Source: Mycobacterium sp. MS1601 (lineage in GTDB: Bacteria > Actinomycetota > Actinomycetes > Mycobacteriales > Mycobacteriaceae). From it: a DNA stretch of 64,000 nucleotides. The stretch is from NCBI RefSeq assembly GCF_001984215.1, contig NZ_CP019422.1:124001-188000 (forward strand), read 5' to 3'. Of the stretch, positions 17,056 to 25,609 are shown piece after piece (positions within the stretch are counted from its first letter, which is position 1; each line of letters begins with the position of its first letter). Position numbers and translations under genes: made by a program. The notes below the pieces were generated by a model, which saw only the letters and a list, made by a program, of their open reading frames with translations, was not told the DNA's origin and ran no database searches.

Positions 17056-18610
17056 ATGACCGCACCAGAGGGCCAGCCCACACCGCCCACCAACATCGCC
17101 GGATACCGCGTCGAGCGGGTCCTGGCCGTCACGGCGATGGCGACGGTCTACCTGGTGCACAGTCCCACCCTGCCGCGCCGGGAAGTGCTCAAAGTGCTTC
17201 AACCCGAGCACGCCAACGGCGACCACGTTCGCGCCCAGTTCCTCCACGAAGCCGACATCACCGCCGGGCTCGAACATCCCAACATCGTGCGCGTGTTCAG
17301 CCGCGGCGAGACGGACACCGGCCAACTGTGGATCGCCATGGAGTACGTCGAGGGAACCAACGCCGAGACTGCGCTGCACGACGGACAGATGACACCCGAG
17401 CGGGCAGTCCACATCATTACCGAGGTCGCCAGAGCCCTGGACTACGCGCACTCCCACGGGGTCGTGCACCAAGACATCAAACCCTCGAACTTCCTGATCG
17501 CCGCCCAGAAACTGCCGGGCGGTCTCGACCGCGTCGTGCTCACCGACTTCGGTGCCGCCCTGTCCCCCACAGCCGCGGAACTGGCGACGGGCCCATGAGT
17601 GCCACCCTGGCCTACAGCGCGCCCGAAGTCATCACCGGGACAGCAGCTTTGGACGGACGCGCCGACGTCTACGCCCTCGCATGCACGCTCTTTCGGCTGC
17701 TGACTGGAGAACACCCCTACCCGACAGACGCCGGGGTCGGCGCCACAGTGAAAGCTCATCTGGACACCACCCCGCCCCGATTGTCCGACAGGCTCAGCTG
17801 GGCCTCACCACAACTAGACAGCGTGATCGCCAAGGCGCTGGCCAAGAATCCCGCTGACCGCTACCCCACCGCCGGCGACTTCGCGGCCGCGGCCAGCGCG
17901 GCATTCACCCTCCCCCGCCCTCGGCGCCAGGAGCGCTGCCCGCCGATCGCGACGAGCCGCCACCCCACACTGAGCTAGGCAGGGCCGAGTCCCACGGCGC
18001 AGCAGCGGATTTCATCAGCCTGCTCCCCCACACCCGTGCCGTCTCACAACGGCGCCAGCTGATCGCGGCGCTGGCAGTCGCCGGCGTGCTCATCGTCGCC
18101 CTGTCGGTGTGGCTTATCGGACGCGGCTCCGACCCGCCCGACACCGCCCCCACGGCGGCGCCACCGACGACCACCGCGGCCCCGCCCGCAGCGCTGCAAG
18201 ATCTCCGGCGGCTGCTCCCGTCCGGCTATCCCGCCGAAGCATGCACCCCAGCACCATCCCCTGATGGCGCGACGGTGATCACCTGCGGACCAAACACCGA
18301 CCCTGGTGGACCCCGCAGCGCCACCTACACCCTGGCCGCCGGACCCGAAGCGCTGCGCACCACGTTCGACCAGCTCGTCGAATCCACGACAGTGGTGGTC
18401 TGCCCCGGAAACATTCAGTCCCCCGGCCCGTGGCGACGCAACGACACCCCCGCCGTCACCCGCGGAACCGTGCTGTGCGGGCTGAACAATGGGCGCCCGC
18501 GCGTGGTGTGGACCAACGACGCGCAACGGCTCATCGCCGACGTGCAATCCGGTGGCCCCACCGACCCTCGGCTGGACCAGCTCTACGCCTGGTGGGGCAC
18601 CCACTCGTAA
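17056..18610 (+). pseudogene. PknF/PknD-like membrane Ser/Thr protein kinase, two frameshifts
   Basis: Three frames join into one kinase: kinase N-lobe and catalytic loop (17056-17598), C-lobe from SATLAYSAPEV to AAASAAFTLPRP (about 17597-17915), then linker, one membrane helix (IAALAVAGVLIVALSVWLIG) and an extracellular domain with conserved-looking cysteines (to 18610). One added C near 17592 and one in the C-rich run near 17912-17920 restore a single frame. The ATP lysine (REVLK) and DFG are present. The glycine-rich loop lacks its glycines (VLAVTAMATVY) and HRD reads HQD, so even the repaired protein may be a weak or pseudo-kinase. It meets the ligase gene tail to tail at 18610/18611. A degraded copy of its juxtamembrane part lies at 46125-46400. 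Confidence 0.8.
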
Positions 18611-19597
18611 TCAGCCGGGCGCCGCGCCGGCATCGCGCGGCAAACATACCCCCGACACGGGCGCAGTACGGAGTCCCTTCCACGACGCGTGGCGCAGACC
18701 TTTGCCCGCGTGATACTCGCGGTAGGCAACTTCACCGACATACCGCGGCTTGAACCACTGGACCCCCGACATCGACGCCCCCTCCGCCACCGGCGGCGCG
18801 GCAACCTCGGTCCCGGCCAACAGTGTGGCCAGACGGCGACGTTCGGCACCGCTAAAACCCGTGCCCACCTGACCCAACAGCACGAGGCGTCCCGCCTCGT
18901 CGTGGGCGGCCAGGATCAGGGCCCCAACCTCACCGCGACGGCCGGCGAACGCCCCCACGACCACCGCCTCGGTTGTCGCGCGCACTGGGCATTTGATCCA
19001 GTCCCGGGATCGGCCCGACCGGTATGGCGAATCCAGTCGCTTACACACAATGCCCTCGTGGTGCTGATCAGCGCAGATAGCGAGCATGTCCGCAGGAGCG
19101 ACATCGGTCCAGTGCCTTGGCACCGTCAGTGCTGGCGAACGCTTCACCACCATCAGTGTGTCCATCAGCTCGCGGCGCTCCCGGTAAGGCCAGTGCGTGA
19201 TGTCTTCGCCGTCGATGTTGACCACATCGAAGGCGAGATATCGCGTGGGCACCTCACGCACGAGCTGCCCGCTGGGCCGACGCTGCTGAGGCCACCGCCG
19301 CTGGAGCCGTCTAAACGACGGGCGCCCGTGCTCGTCGACGGCGACGATCTCACCGTCGAGGATCATTCGACGGCCACCGACTGCAGCTGCGACCGCGGAC
19401 AACTCGGGGAAGGTTTCGGTGATGTCCGCCCCATTGCGGGACGTCACCCGCACCCGGGGATCTACAGTCAACATTCCCCGCTGGCCATCAAACTTCACTT
19501 CTACAGCAAACTGACCGCCGTGCGGGGCCTGGCCCAGCGTCGCCAACATGGGCGCAGGGGCCACGAGGCGGTCGGGGAACAACGAAGCGCGGGTCAC
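18611..19597 (-). CDS. Stand-alone ATP-dependent DNA ligase (LigC/LigD-ligase-domain type)
   Basis: A 328-aa protein with the adenylation domain and OB-fold of LigC/LigD-type ligases. The nucleotidyl lysine is in EVKFDGQRG (Lys35). Other ligase motifs are LDGEIVAVDE, EGIVCKR and DWIKCP, and the OB-fold has EVAYREYHAGKGLRHASWKGLR-like sequence near the end. It seals nicks in DNA and in mycobacteria usually acts in non-homologous end joining or repair. No Ku, polymerase or nuclease domain gene is adjacent. Its place beside a nuclease-like gene in accessory DNA suggests a mobile-element repair role, which is inference. Start MTRASLF at 19597. Confidence 0.9.
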   Translation of the reverse strand: MTRASLFPDRLVAPAPMLATLGQAPHGGQFAVEVKFDGQRGMLTVDPRVRVTSRNGADITETFPELSAVAAAVGGRRMILDGEIVAVDEHGRPSFRRLQRRWPQQRRPSGQLVREVPTRYLAFDVVNIDGEDITHWPYRERRELMDTLMVVKRSPALTVPRHWTDVAPADMLAICADQHHEGIVCKRLDSPYRSGRSRDWIKCPVRATTEAVVVGAFAGRRGEVGALILAAHDEAGRLVLLGQVGTGFSGAERRRLATLLAGTEVAAPPVAEGASMSGVQWFKPRYVGEVAYREYHAGKGLRHASWKGLRTAPVSGVCLPRDAGAAPG

Positions 19598-19675
19598 GCT
19601 TCGACGGTACTCACCGGTGGCAGCGCGTCACTGTTACTGCCGCTTCCCGCAGCAGACTGGCCTATTGATCGGGCA

Positions 19676-21553
19676 TTACTGTTGCTCGTCAAACGCCTCC
19701 GCCCGAGTGCCGAGGTACTTTCCCTTCACCGGCCGGCTGTTTCGGTCGGGCGCAGGCAGGCCTCTTAAGTATCGGCGGTAAGCGGTGTCATTGGTGAGCG
19801 GTCGGCCGACGATCTCGCCATCGTCGACCTCGTAACCCACTGACAGCAAGCGCCTTTCGACAGCACCGAGCGTCAACTCTTGGTTGCCGATCTTCACGAT
19901 CAACGGTTCGATGATCTGGACCTCATAGTGGTCGTCAAGACTGACCTCACGCTCCTCTAGGTTTGGTCCTACTGTCGGCGAGGATGCATCGTCCTTGAAC
20001 CGGATTGATGCCCAGTCCCCGAATACGGTCTGACCACCGATCAGTGCCGCGGCCTCGGCTACGTCGCGAGCATCAGCGGCGCTAACAGTCGTCAAATCCG
20101 GGATAAGGACTGGCGTAGACGTCGAAGTCTGAATGACAGACAGTGCCCGCAGATAGACCATGACATCGTCAGGGAAGGCGGCCTCATGAGAAGGGATCTC
20201 ACGGTAGTCGACGAACGGGCCGACTCGCTGAGCGACCTCCAAAACGTTGCCAGTGGCGATGCTCTGGAGGAACTCGATACAGGGTAGGACTGCATCGATC
20301 TCCTCACCGACGATTCGCGCCCTGGTGAAACCCCATGTGCCGGAACGTGTTTCGAGATCCGTACGAGTGTCAAACGTCAGATAACCCGACTCATCAGTGC
20401 CCGACTCCCACACGCCGGTCTGCTCGGGGCCGGTCCTAGCAGTGATCGAGAAGGGCAGTGTGGGGCTGTATGTTCCGTCGGACCTGCGGACGCGGAAACG
20501 TGCAGCATAGTCTTCGCCCTGGCTCTGAAGGAGTACCTCGGTGAGCCCCCCGGACAGCGGAGCCCCCAGACCCCCGGGCAGATCAATGTCGACCTCGGCC
20601 GGCACACTCAACGGCGTTCCGTACTTACGCCAACTGTCGTAAGCGTCTTCATCGAAGGCCGCATCCTCGGCTGCGAACCGCAGCCGAAATGGGATCGGTC
20701 GTTCACGCTGCGACTCGGAGAAACGTTGGTACACACGGAAAGTAAGTGTTCGGCCGTCGGGTTGGATCTCTTGCGTGGCTGCAATCATGCCGTCACGGCG
20801 CGTAATCTCACCGGGTTCGAGGTCAATGCTGAACTCGTATCTAAAGTGTGGGTCAGTGTCGAGCACCTTGAATATCCGGTCGAGATGCGAAGAAATTTCG
20901 GCTGGTGTGACGAGCGCCACGTCATCAGCGGTTCCCGTACTCAATGCTTCTCCCGCCGATACGTCGCGCCGCAGGATCGCTGACATCTCAGCCACCGCCG
21001 AGCGGAGACGCGCGGCGCCACCGTGCAGGTAATAGTCAATGACGTAGGGGTATTCACCGGCCAGCGTCTCGCAAAATGCGCGCCCTTCCCACTTGATGAC
21101 TCGCTCAGGGGCGTTACGCCACGCGGTAATGCGTTGCTTTTCGTCCTCGTTCAGCGCGAGCTCGGCATCCTCGAACATCTCGTTAATGACGTTATCGGGC
21201 ATGGAATGAAACCAGTCGAGCTGATTGTCGACGGTATTGTCGACTGGCGCGATCAGGTACCAATCCCCCAGCGGCACGGGCGGTTCTCTGCGGACCAGAC
21301 CTACCAGCACCCGCCGGAACGACTTCTCTATCTCCTTCTTTTGCGAGGCAGTGAGCGTCTTCGCGTAGCGCTTGATCTGATAGACGTCGTACTTGCCAGC
21401 TTCGCGTTTGCTCGGGTCTAGCACGTCGATGCCGAAGTCACCACGCGATGGGCGGACCCGGGTCGAAGACCTACGCTCGCTATAAAGCAAGTTGGCCACG
21501 ACCGTCTCAGCCTCATCGCCACCAAGTTCCGACCATTCAACCCTGCCAGGCAT
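19676..21553 (-). CDS. Large protein with N-terminal PD-(D/E)XK nuclease signature, 625 aa
   Basis: The N-terminus carries a restriction-endonuclease-like core: Glu14 or Glu16 in a first helix, GDFGID (Asp43) and YQIKRY (Gln59, Lys61). The D-x(15)-Q-x-K spacing is usual for Mrr/DUF4365-type nucleases. About 550 residues follow with no recognised domain; they look like mixed alpha/beta and beta-rich modules (residues about 220-450) with acidic patches. ATG 21553 is chosen because GAGGAG precedes it. It probably cuts or senses DNA, possibly in phage or plasmid defence. The function of the large C-terminal part is unknown and no methyltransferase is adjacent. Confidence 0.65.
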   Translation of the reverse strand: MPGRVEWSELGGDEAETVVANLLYSERRSSTRVRPSRGDFGIDVLDPSKREAGKYDVYQIKRYAKTLTASQKKEIEKSFRRVLVGLVRREPPVPLGDWYLIAPVDNTVDNQLDWFHSMPDNVINEMFEDAELALNEDEKQRITAWRNAPERVIKWEGRAFCETLAGEYPYVIDYYLHGGAARLRSAVAEMSAILRRDVSAGEALSTGTADDVALVTPAEISSHLDRIFKVLDTDPHFRYEFSIDLEPGEITRRDGMIAATQEIQPDGRTLTFRVYQRFSESQRERPIPFRLRFAAEDAAFDEDAYDSWRKYGTPLSVPAEVDIDLPGGLGAPLSGGLTEVLLQSQGEDYAARFRVRRSDGTYSPTLPFSITARTGPEQTGVWESGTDESGYLTFDTRTDLETRSGTWGFTRARIVGEEIDAVLPCIEFLQSIATGNVLEVAQRVGPFVDYREIPSHEAAFPDDVMVYLRALSVIQTSTSTPVLIPDLTTVSAADARDVAEAAALIGGQTVFGDWASIRFKDDASSPTVGPNLEEREVSLDDHYEVQIIEPLIVKIGNQELTLGAVERRLLSVGYEVDDGEIVGRPLTNDTAYRRYLRGLPAPDRNSRPVKGKYLGTRAEAFDEQQ

Positions 21554-21637
21554 ACTCACTCCTCGGTTCCCACACCCCACACAACGCGATCAGCTACGAA
21601 AGGTTGTTGTTGTTCCGCCCCCGGGGTTCGGCTGTCC

Positions 21638-22594
21638 TCAGCGGCGCCACACGTGAACGCGGTCGGTCTTGAGTGGGGCGCCTTCTGGACCCTTGACGTA
21701 CGGGGCGATCCACTTCGGGCGCCGATCGGCATGATTGGGCCCACACGCCTGCTGACGCCAATGACCTCCCACCCACCACCGGTGTCGGTACTGACGGTCA
21801 CCCAATGAACCATCGCGTTCCCCAGGCGGGCTCATGGGTCGCCGCAACTCAATGATGCTCACCCGGTTCGGGTCCGCAGCCGCACGAGACGATTCCTCAG
21901 TCTGCGTCGACGGTGCACTGCCGAGGACGCGAGTGGAGGCGACGGTGGGTTGGCCCATCAGGAGCCAGGCCGCCCCGACGACACTCACCAACGGCGACGC
22001 CTCAGCCGATCGGGCCACCTCAGCGGTGCGCGGCACCAACGGCTGCAGCAGCAGCGTCGGGTTGGTCACCCACAGTGGCGAAGACACCCCGTAGGGGGCC
22101 AGCAGTTCAGGGTTCTTAGCCAACCGTGACAACGGCTGAATTTGCAGCACCCCGTCGGGGCGAGACCACCACCACACCCCGTCCCACGAAACCTCGGTGG
22201 GATCGTTGGGGCTTAACGCATTCCATGGCACACTTCCGGCCGGCTTTGCCCAACACAACAGCCCGGTCGGAGCCGGCGCGGCGACAGCGGGCGTCCACTC
22301 CGGAAGGGAGTCGGCGGCATCGAGCGCGACGTCAACCATGTCGCGCGAAACCCAGTACAGCTCAGCACGTTTGATGACATCGGCCTCGCCGCTCATCTGG
22401 CTCAACGACTCGGCCAGCTTCGCCTGCAACCGCTTCAACCTCCGAAGGCTCTCCCCCGCAGCTCCCAAGGCCTCGGACGGTTCTGCAAGGGCGCTGGATT
22501 GGTGGTCGACAAGGCTGTCCAGAGCGTTGCACCACTGCCGGCGAATATCGGGCAGGCCCGGTGCCGCCCACGGGGTCGCTTTGCGGCGGCTCAT
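21638..22594 (-). CDS. Hypothetical protein of accessory DNA, 318 aa
   Basis: The N-terminal third is helical (Leu/Arg/Glu-rich, LRRLKRLQAKLAESL) and the middle is Trp/Pro-rich. The C-terminus RHRWWVGGHWRQQACG...PKWIAPYVKGPEG...RVHVWRR recalls a conserved tail seen in uncharacterised actinobacterial plasmid and island proteins. No function can be given. It follows the gene at 22610-23056 after 15 bp, so the two form an operon on the minus strand. Confidence 0.6.
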   Translation of the reverse strand: MSRRKATPWAAPGLPDIRRQWCNALDSLVDHQSSALAEPSEALGAAGESLRRLKRLQAKLAESLSQMSGEADVIKRAELYWVSRDMVDVALDAADSLPEWTPAVAAPAPTGLLCWAKPAGSVPWNALSPNDPTEVSWDGVWWWSRPDGVLQIQPLSRLAKNPELLAPYGVSSPLWVTNPTLLLQPLVPRTAEVARSAEASPLVSVVGAAWLLMGQPTVASTRVLGSAPSTQTEESSRAAADPNRVSIIELRRPMSPPGERDGSLGDRQYRHRWWVGGHWRQQACGPNHADRRPKWIAPYVKGPEGAPLKTDRVHVWRR

Positions 22595-22609
22595 TGCATG
22601 CCCGCCGGC

Positions 22610-23056
22610 TTAGCCGAGACCATCGGCGAACTCCATGACCGCCGCCGCCTGTTCTTGGAGAAGCTCGACGAATTTCGGTGACGACTGGGTTTTCATATTC
22701 GCGTCGAGCTCACCGGCCAGGGCGCGCAGTCGGGTGCCGGCGCCGCGCAACTCGGCCAGTTGGACATCGCGGCTCACCGGCGACGGCGTCACGTAGGTCA
22801 GCACCGCCCGTAGCTCAGGAAACCTGATGGCTTTGCCGCCTTGCTGCTCGTCGAACAGCCGGGCAAGCGTGCCTTCAGTCTGGGCCCAACTGCGCATTTC
22901 CGATTCGAGCCGGGCCGCAATGACGTGCAGGGCCGCCGGGATCCCAAAGGCGATCGTCGAGTCGGCGCCGCTGCCGTACGTGCGGACGGTCTCGGCGAGG
23001 TCGCGAACTTCGGTTATCACCTTGCTCAGGTGAGTCGCATCAACTTGCACAGGCAT
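22610..23056 (-). CDS. Hypothetical protein, 148 aa
   Basis: A mostly helical soluble protein starting at MPVQVDATHLSK (ATG 23056). Long amphipathic helices (VITEVRDLAETVRTY and LRGAGTRLRALAGELDANM) suggest a coiled-coil or helical bundle. The upstream open frame is not conserved. It is the first gene of a two-gene operon with 21638-22594 and may act with that product. No family is recognised. Confidence 0.55.
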   Translation of the reverse strand: MPVQVDATHLSKVITEVRDLAETVRTYGSGADSTIAFGIPAALHVIAARLESEMRSWAQTEGTLARLFDEQQGGKAIRFPELRAVLTYVTPSPVSRDVQLAELRGAGTRLRALAGELDANMKTQSSPKFVELLQEQAAAVMEFADGLG

Positions 23057-23414
23057 AACAGCGATCCTAAGTGAGCGCGGCGCCTCTGATCTGCAGAGAT
23101 TTCCCCCACTCACACCAGCTGCACTCCAGTCGGGGAGATGGCACTGCCGTGCCGGCGGCTGGCCCGTACCCGACACACGCCCCGGGCCTTGCCTGTGGTT
23201 CTGCCTTTCTGGCCCTCCGATTGTGGCCGGCGGTCCGCTCCGCGCAAGGCCACGGCTGCGCTGCGCTCCGGCCCACAGGCTCGGGGCAGCTCCCCCACAA
23301 ACGTTCGCTGCGCTCACCCGGGACCTGCCCCGCCCGGACCTTTGCACTCCACGGCCCTCTACCGGCCCAAATCTTTAGCGCCAGAAGGCAAAAGAACGGG
23401 CGGGAGTACCCACG
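23057..23414. other. Intergenic stretch between divergent genes
   Basis: About 360 bp between the operon starting at 23056 (minus) and the PAPS-reductase-like gene at 23415 (plus). It is very GC-rich with short repeated phrases (GCTGCGCTGCGCTCC near 23252 and TTCGCTGCGCTCACC near 23305). It must contain two promoters. Open frames crossing it have no motifs. Confidence 0.35.
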
Positions 23415-24065
23415 ATGAGCACCCAGACACACCATGGCCAGGCCAGTCTCTTCGGCGCCGACACCAGCACACGCCGGCACCCCCGGCATGTGCTGTCCTA
23501 CGGTCTCGGATTGGACAGCACGGCGGTCCTACTGCGCTGGCTCACCGACCCGTCCAGCCGCGACTTCGACCTGTCCGACCTGGTGGTCATCACCGCCATG
23601 ACCGGAGACGAGTTCAGTGCCACCGGGGCCGACGTCGAGCGGTACGTGCTCCCCGAGCTGCGCCGCCACCGGGTCCGGTTCGTCCAGGTCGGCCGCCACC
23701 AGCTGCTCACCACCGCCGCCGGCGAGGGCATCACCACCTTCAGCGACACCACCGAACCGGACCGACTCTTCGTCGAGGGGGCCTACGCGCTGTCGACGGA
23801 GATGCTCACCGCCGGCACCCTGCCGCAGCGCGGCGGTGCCCGCAAATGCAGCGCCCGAGCCAAGGGCGCGGTCCTCGACCCGGTGATCGCCCGACTGACC
23901 GGCGGGCAGCCTTACCAGCATTACGTTGGCTTCGAGCTCGACGAGACGGGCCGCGCCGAGCGCGACGCCGCCTACAACACAGCAGCCCGAACCGGCCGCT
24001 ACCCCCTTGACTTAGTTGCCTCAGGTTCCCCTGATGTCGTCGCGATCGTTGCCAGCCGCAATTAA
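23415..24065 (+). CDS. PAPS-reductase/ATP-pyrophosphatase-like protein, C-terminally truncated
   Basis: A 216-aa protein. HVLSYGLGLDSTAVLLRW (about 26-43) is the modified SGGxDS P-loop of the adenine-nucleotide alpha-hydrolase fold. VVITAMTGDEF and GGARKCSARAKG match actinobacterial phage- and plasmid-type PAPS-reductase-like proteins. Relatives normally continue after a TARTGRYPL-like segment for roughly 80-100 residues. Here the match ends at ARTGRYPLDL (about 24010) and 18 unrelated residues follow to the stop, 126 bp before a recombinase module. Insertion of that module probably replaced the 3' end. Biochemical role is unknown; related enzymes activate sulfate or modify nucleic acid. Confidence 0.75.
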   Translation: MSTQTHHGQASLFGADTSTRRHPRHVLSYGLGLDSTAVLLRWLTDPSSRDFDLSDLVVITAMTGDEFSATGADVERYVLPELRRHRVRFVQVGRHQLLTTAAGEGITTFSDTTEPDRLFVEGAYALSTEMLTAGTLPQRGGARKCSARAKGAVLDPVIARLTGGQPYQHYVGFELDETGRAERDAAYNTAARTGRYPLDLVASGSPDVVAIVASRN

Positions 24066-24191
24066 CTCCTGATCAGCGCCAAATGTCGACGCGGACCGTT
24101 CTCTCCGCGATAGTGACTGAAATTCGGGAATTGTGAATATTTGTGCACTATCCTGATCCTTCTACTGGATTGGTGAAGTGAGGGATGCAGG

Positions 24192-25268
24192 GTGGCGCTA
24201 GCTGCTGTACGAGATCTGCGCGGGCTTCGGCGCGAGGCGACGGCCGAGGAGTTGGCAGAGTTCGAGACCGATGTGATGGCCGGCTTCGTGTTGGCTCGCG
24301 CGGCGGCGGGCATGGCCGACACCAGCATCGGCAATGATCTCGTTGACCTCGAGCAGATCCGCGACTGGTTCGGAGCGCCGCTATGGGAATTGCAGCCCCG
24401 CCACGCGGACGAGTATCTGGGCAAGGTTCTGCGGAACTCGGCGCCAGCCACTCGGCACGGGAAAGCGGGCACCCTGTCGCTGTTCTTCGACTACCTAGAG
24501 TTGCGGCACAAGGCCGAGATCTACAACCTCACCGGCATCGTGGTCGAATGCCCGGTCGACGAAATGAATCGGCCGGCTAGTGGTCCCGCCACCTCGATCC
24601 GGATACCCCCGTCGGAAGCTGAGATCAACACGCTCTTCGCGGGATGGCGTAGCGACTTGGTGCAGTGTCGCAAGTTCGCACCTATGGCTAGGAGTTACGC
24701 CGCAGCACAACTGATGATGCGGATAGGGCTGCGTATCAACGAGTGTTGTTACCTGGATCTCGACGACATCAGGTGGGAACTCGGTCGCTTCGGAAAATTG
24801 CACGTCCGCCGCGGAAAGGGCTCGCGAGGGCGCGGGCCCAAACAGCGCGTCGTTCCTTTAATCAACGGCGCCGACCGGACTCTGCGATGGTACGTCGAGG
24901 ATGTCTGGGGGCATTTCGGAGACGGATGGGACCAACCTGGAACGCCCTTGTTCCCCTCGGAACGCCACCACCCTGATGGATCCCACATCCGCGTTTCCCG
25001 GGAGCCGCTCCGGGCAGCGCTGAGCCAGGCAGTCGAACGGCATCTACCGCAGTGGAAGGGGCGACTCACTCCCCATGTGCTCCGCCATTACTGCGCCTCT
25101 GAGGTCTATCGCTCAGGGATGGACCTGGTTGCGATCCAAGAACTTCTCGGCCATCAGTGGGTCGCCACCACGATGCGCTATGTGCACGTCCATCGAGAGC
25201 ACATTGAAGACGCCTGGCTCAAGGGGCAACAACGCGCCGCGAGTCGACTGGAAGGACTCTTACCATGA
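24192..25268 (+). CDS. Tyrosine recombinase (first recombinase of module)
   Basis: A 358-aa XerC/D-type integrase. It has an N-terminal core-binding (SAM-like) domain at about 20-115 and a catalytic domain with Arg181 (GLRINE), His295-x-x-Arg298 (PHVLRHY), His321 (LGHQW) and the nucleophile Tyr330 (MRYVH). All five key residues are present, so it should be active. GTG 24192 follows AGGG. The stop overlaps the next gene by ATGA. Confidence 0.9.
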   Translation: MALAAVRDLRGLRREATAEELAEFETDVMAGFVLARAAAGMADTSIGNDLVDLEQIRDWFGAPLWELQPRHADEYLGKVLRNSAPATRHGKAGTLSLFFDYLELRHKAEIYNLTGIVVECPVDEMNRPASGPATSIRIPPSEAEINTLFAGWRSDLVQCRKFAPMARSYAAAQLMMRIGLRINECCYLDLDDIRWELGRFGKLHVRRGKGSRGRGPKQRVVPLINGADRTLRWYVEDVWGHFGDGWDQPGTPLFPSERHHPDGSHIRVSREPLRAALSQAVERHLPQWKGRLTPHVLRHYCASEVYRSGMDLVAIQELLGHQWVATTMRYVHVHREHIEDAWLKGQQRAASRLEGLLP

Positions 25269-25597
25269 TGAAGTGGAACTTGCGTCTCGCCGCCGCCAAC
25301 CGCGGAATCTGGAAAGCCAGTGAGCTCCAACGACTTCTGCGTGACCACGGGCTGGCCATCAGCGCAGGCAAGATGTCGGGACTATGGTCAGGGCAGCCGC
25401 ACAGCATCAAGCTCGACGACCTCGATATCATCTGCTCGGTGCTTGACTGCGGGCCTGAAGAACTGCTCTTGCGTGACTCTTCGATCACAGCGCCCGGCAA
25501 TGCGCCGGCAAGTGATGTGGCCACGGCGGTAGGCGACGAGCGCCGGCCGGTTGTGCGGCCACGCCCACCGAGTGGCCGCACGCTGCCTCCCGAGTAA
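25265..25597 (+). CDS. XRE/Cro-type helix-turn-helix regulator
   Basis: A 110-aa protein. Residues about 17-70 form a Cro/CI-type DNA-binding domain (ELQRLLRDHGLAISAGKMSGLW, then LDDLDIICSVLDCGPEELL). A disordered Pro/Arg tail follows. It lies between two recombinase genes with a 4-bp overlap upstream, so it probably controls or directs their activity, like the small third proteins of such modules. Confidence 0.85.
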   Translation: MMKWNLRLAAANRGIWKASELQRLLRDHGLAISAGKMSGLWSGQPHSIKLDDLDIICSVLDCGPEELLLRDSSITAPGNAPASDVATAVGDERRPVVRPRPPSGRTLPPE

Positions 25598-25609
25598 CGC
25601 CTCGATTGC

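Noticed and set aside
23057..23414. Structured RNA in the GC-rich leader of the PAPS-reductase-like gene
   Set aside because: Short repeated phrases occur, but no convincing long hairpin or known riboswitch core could be drawn.
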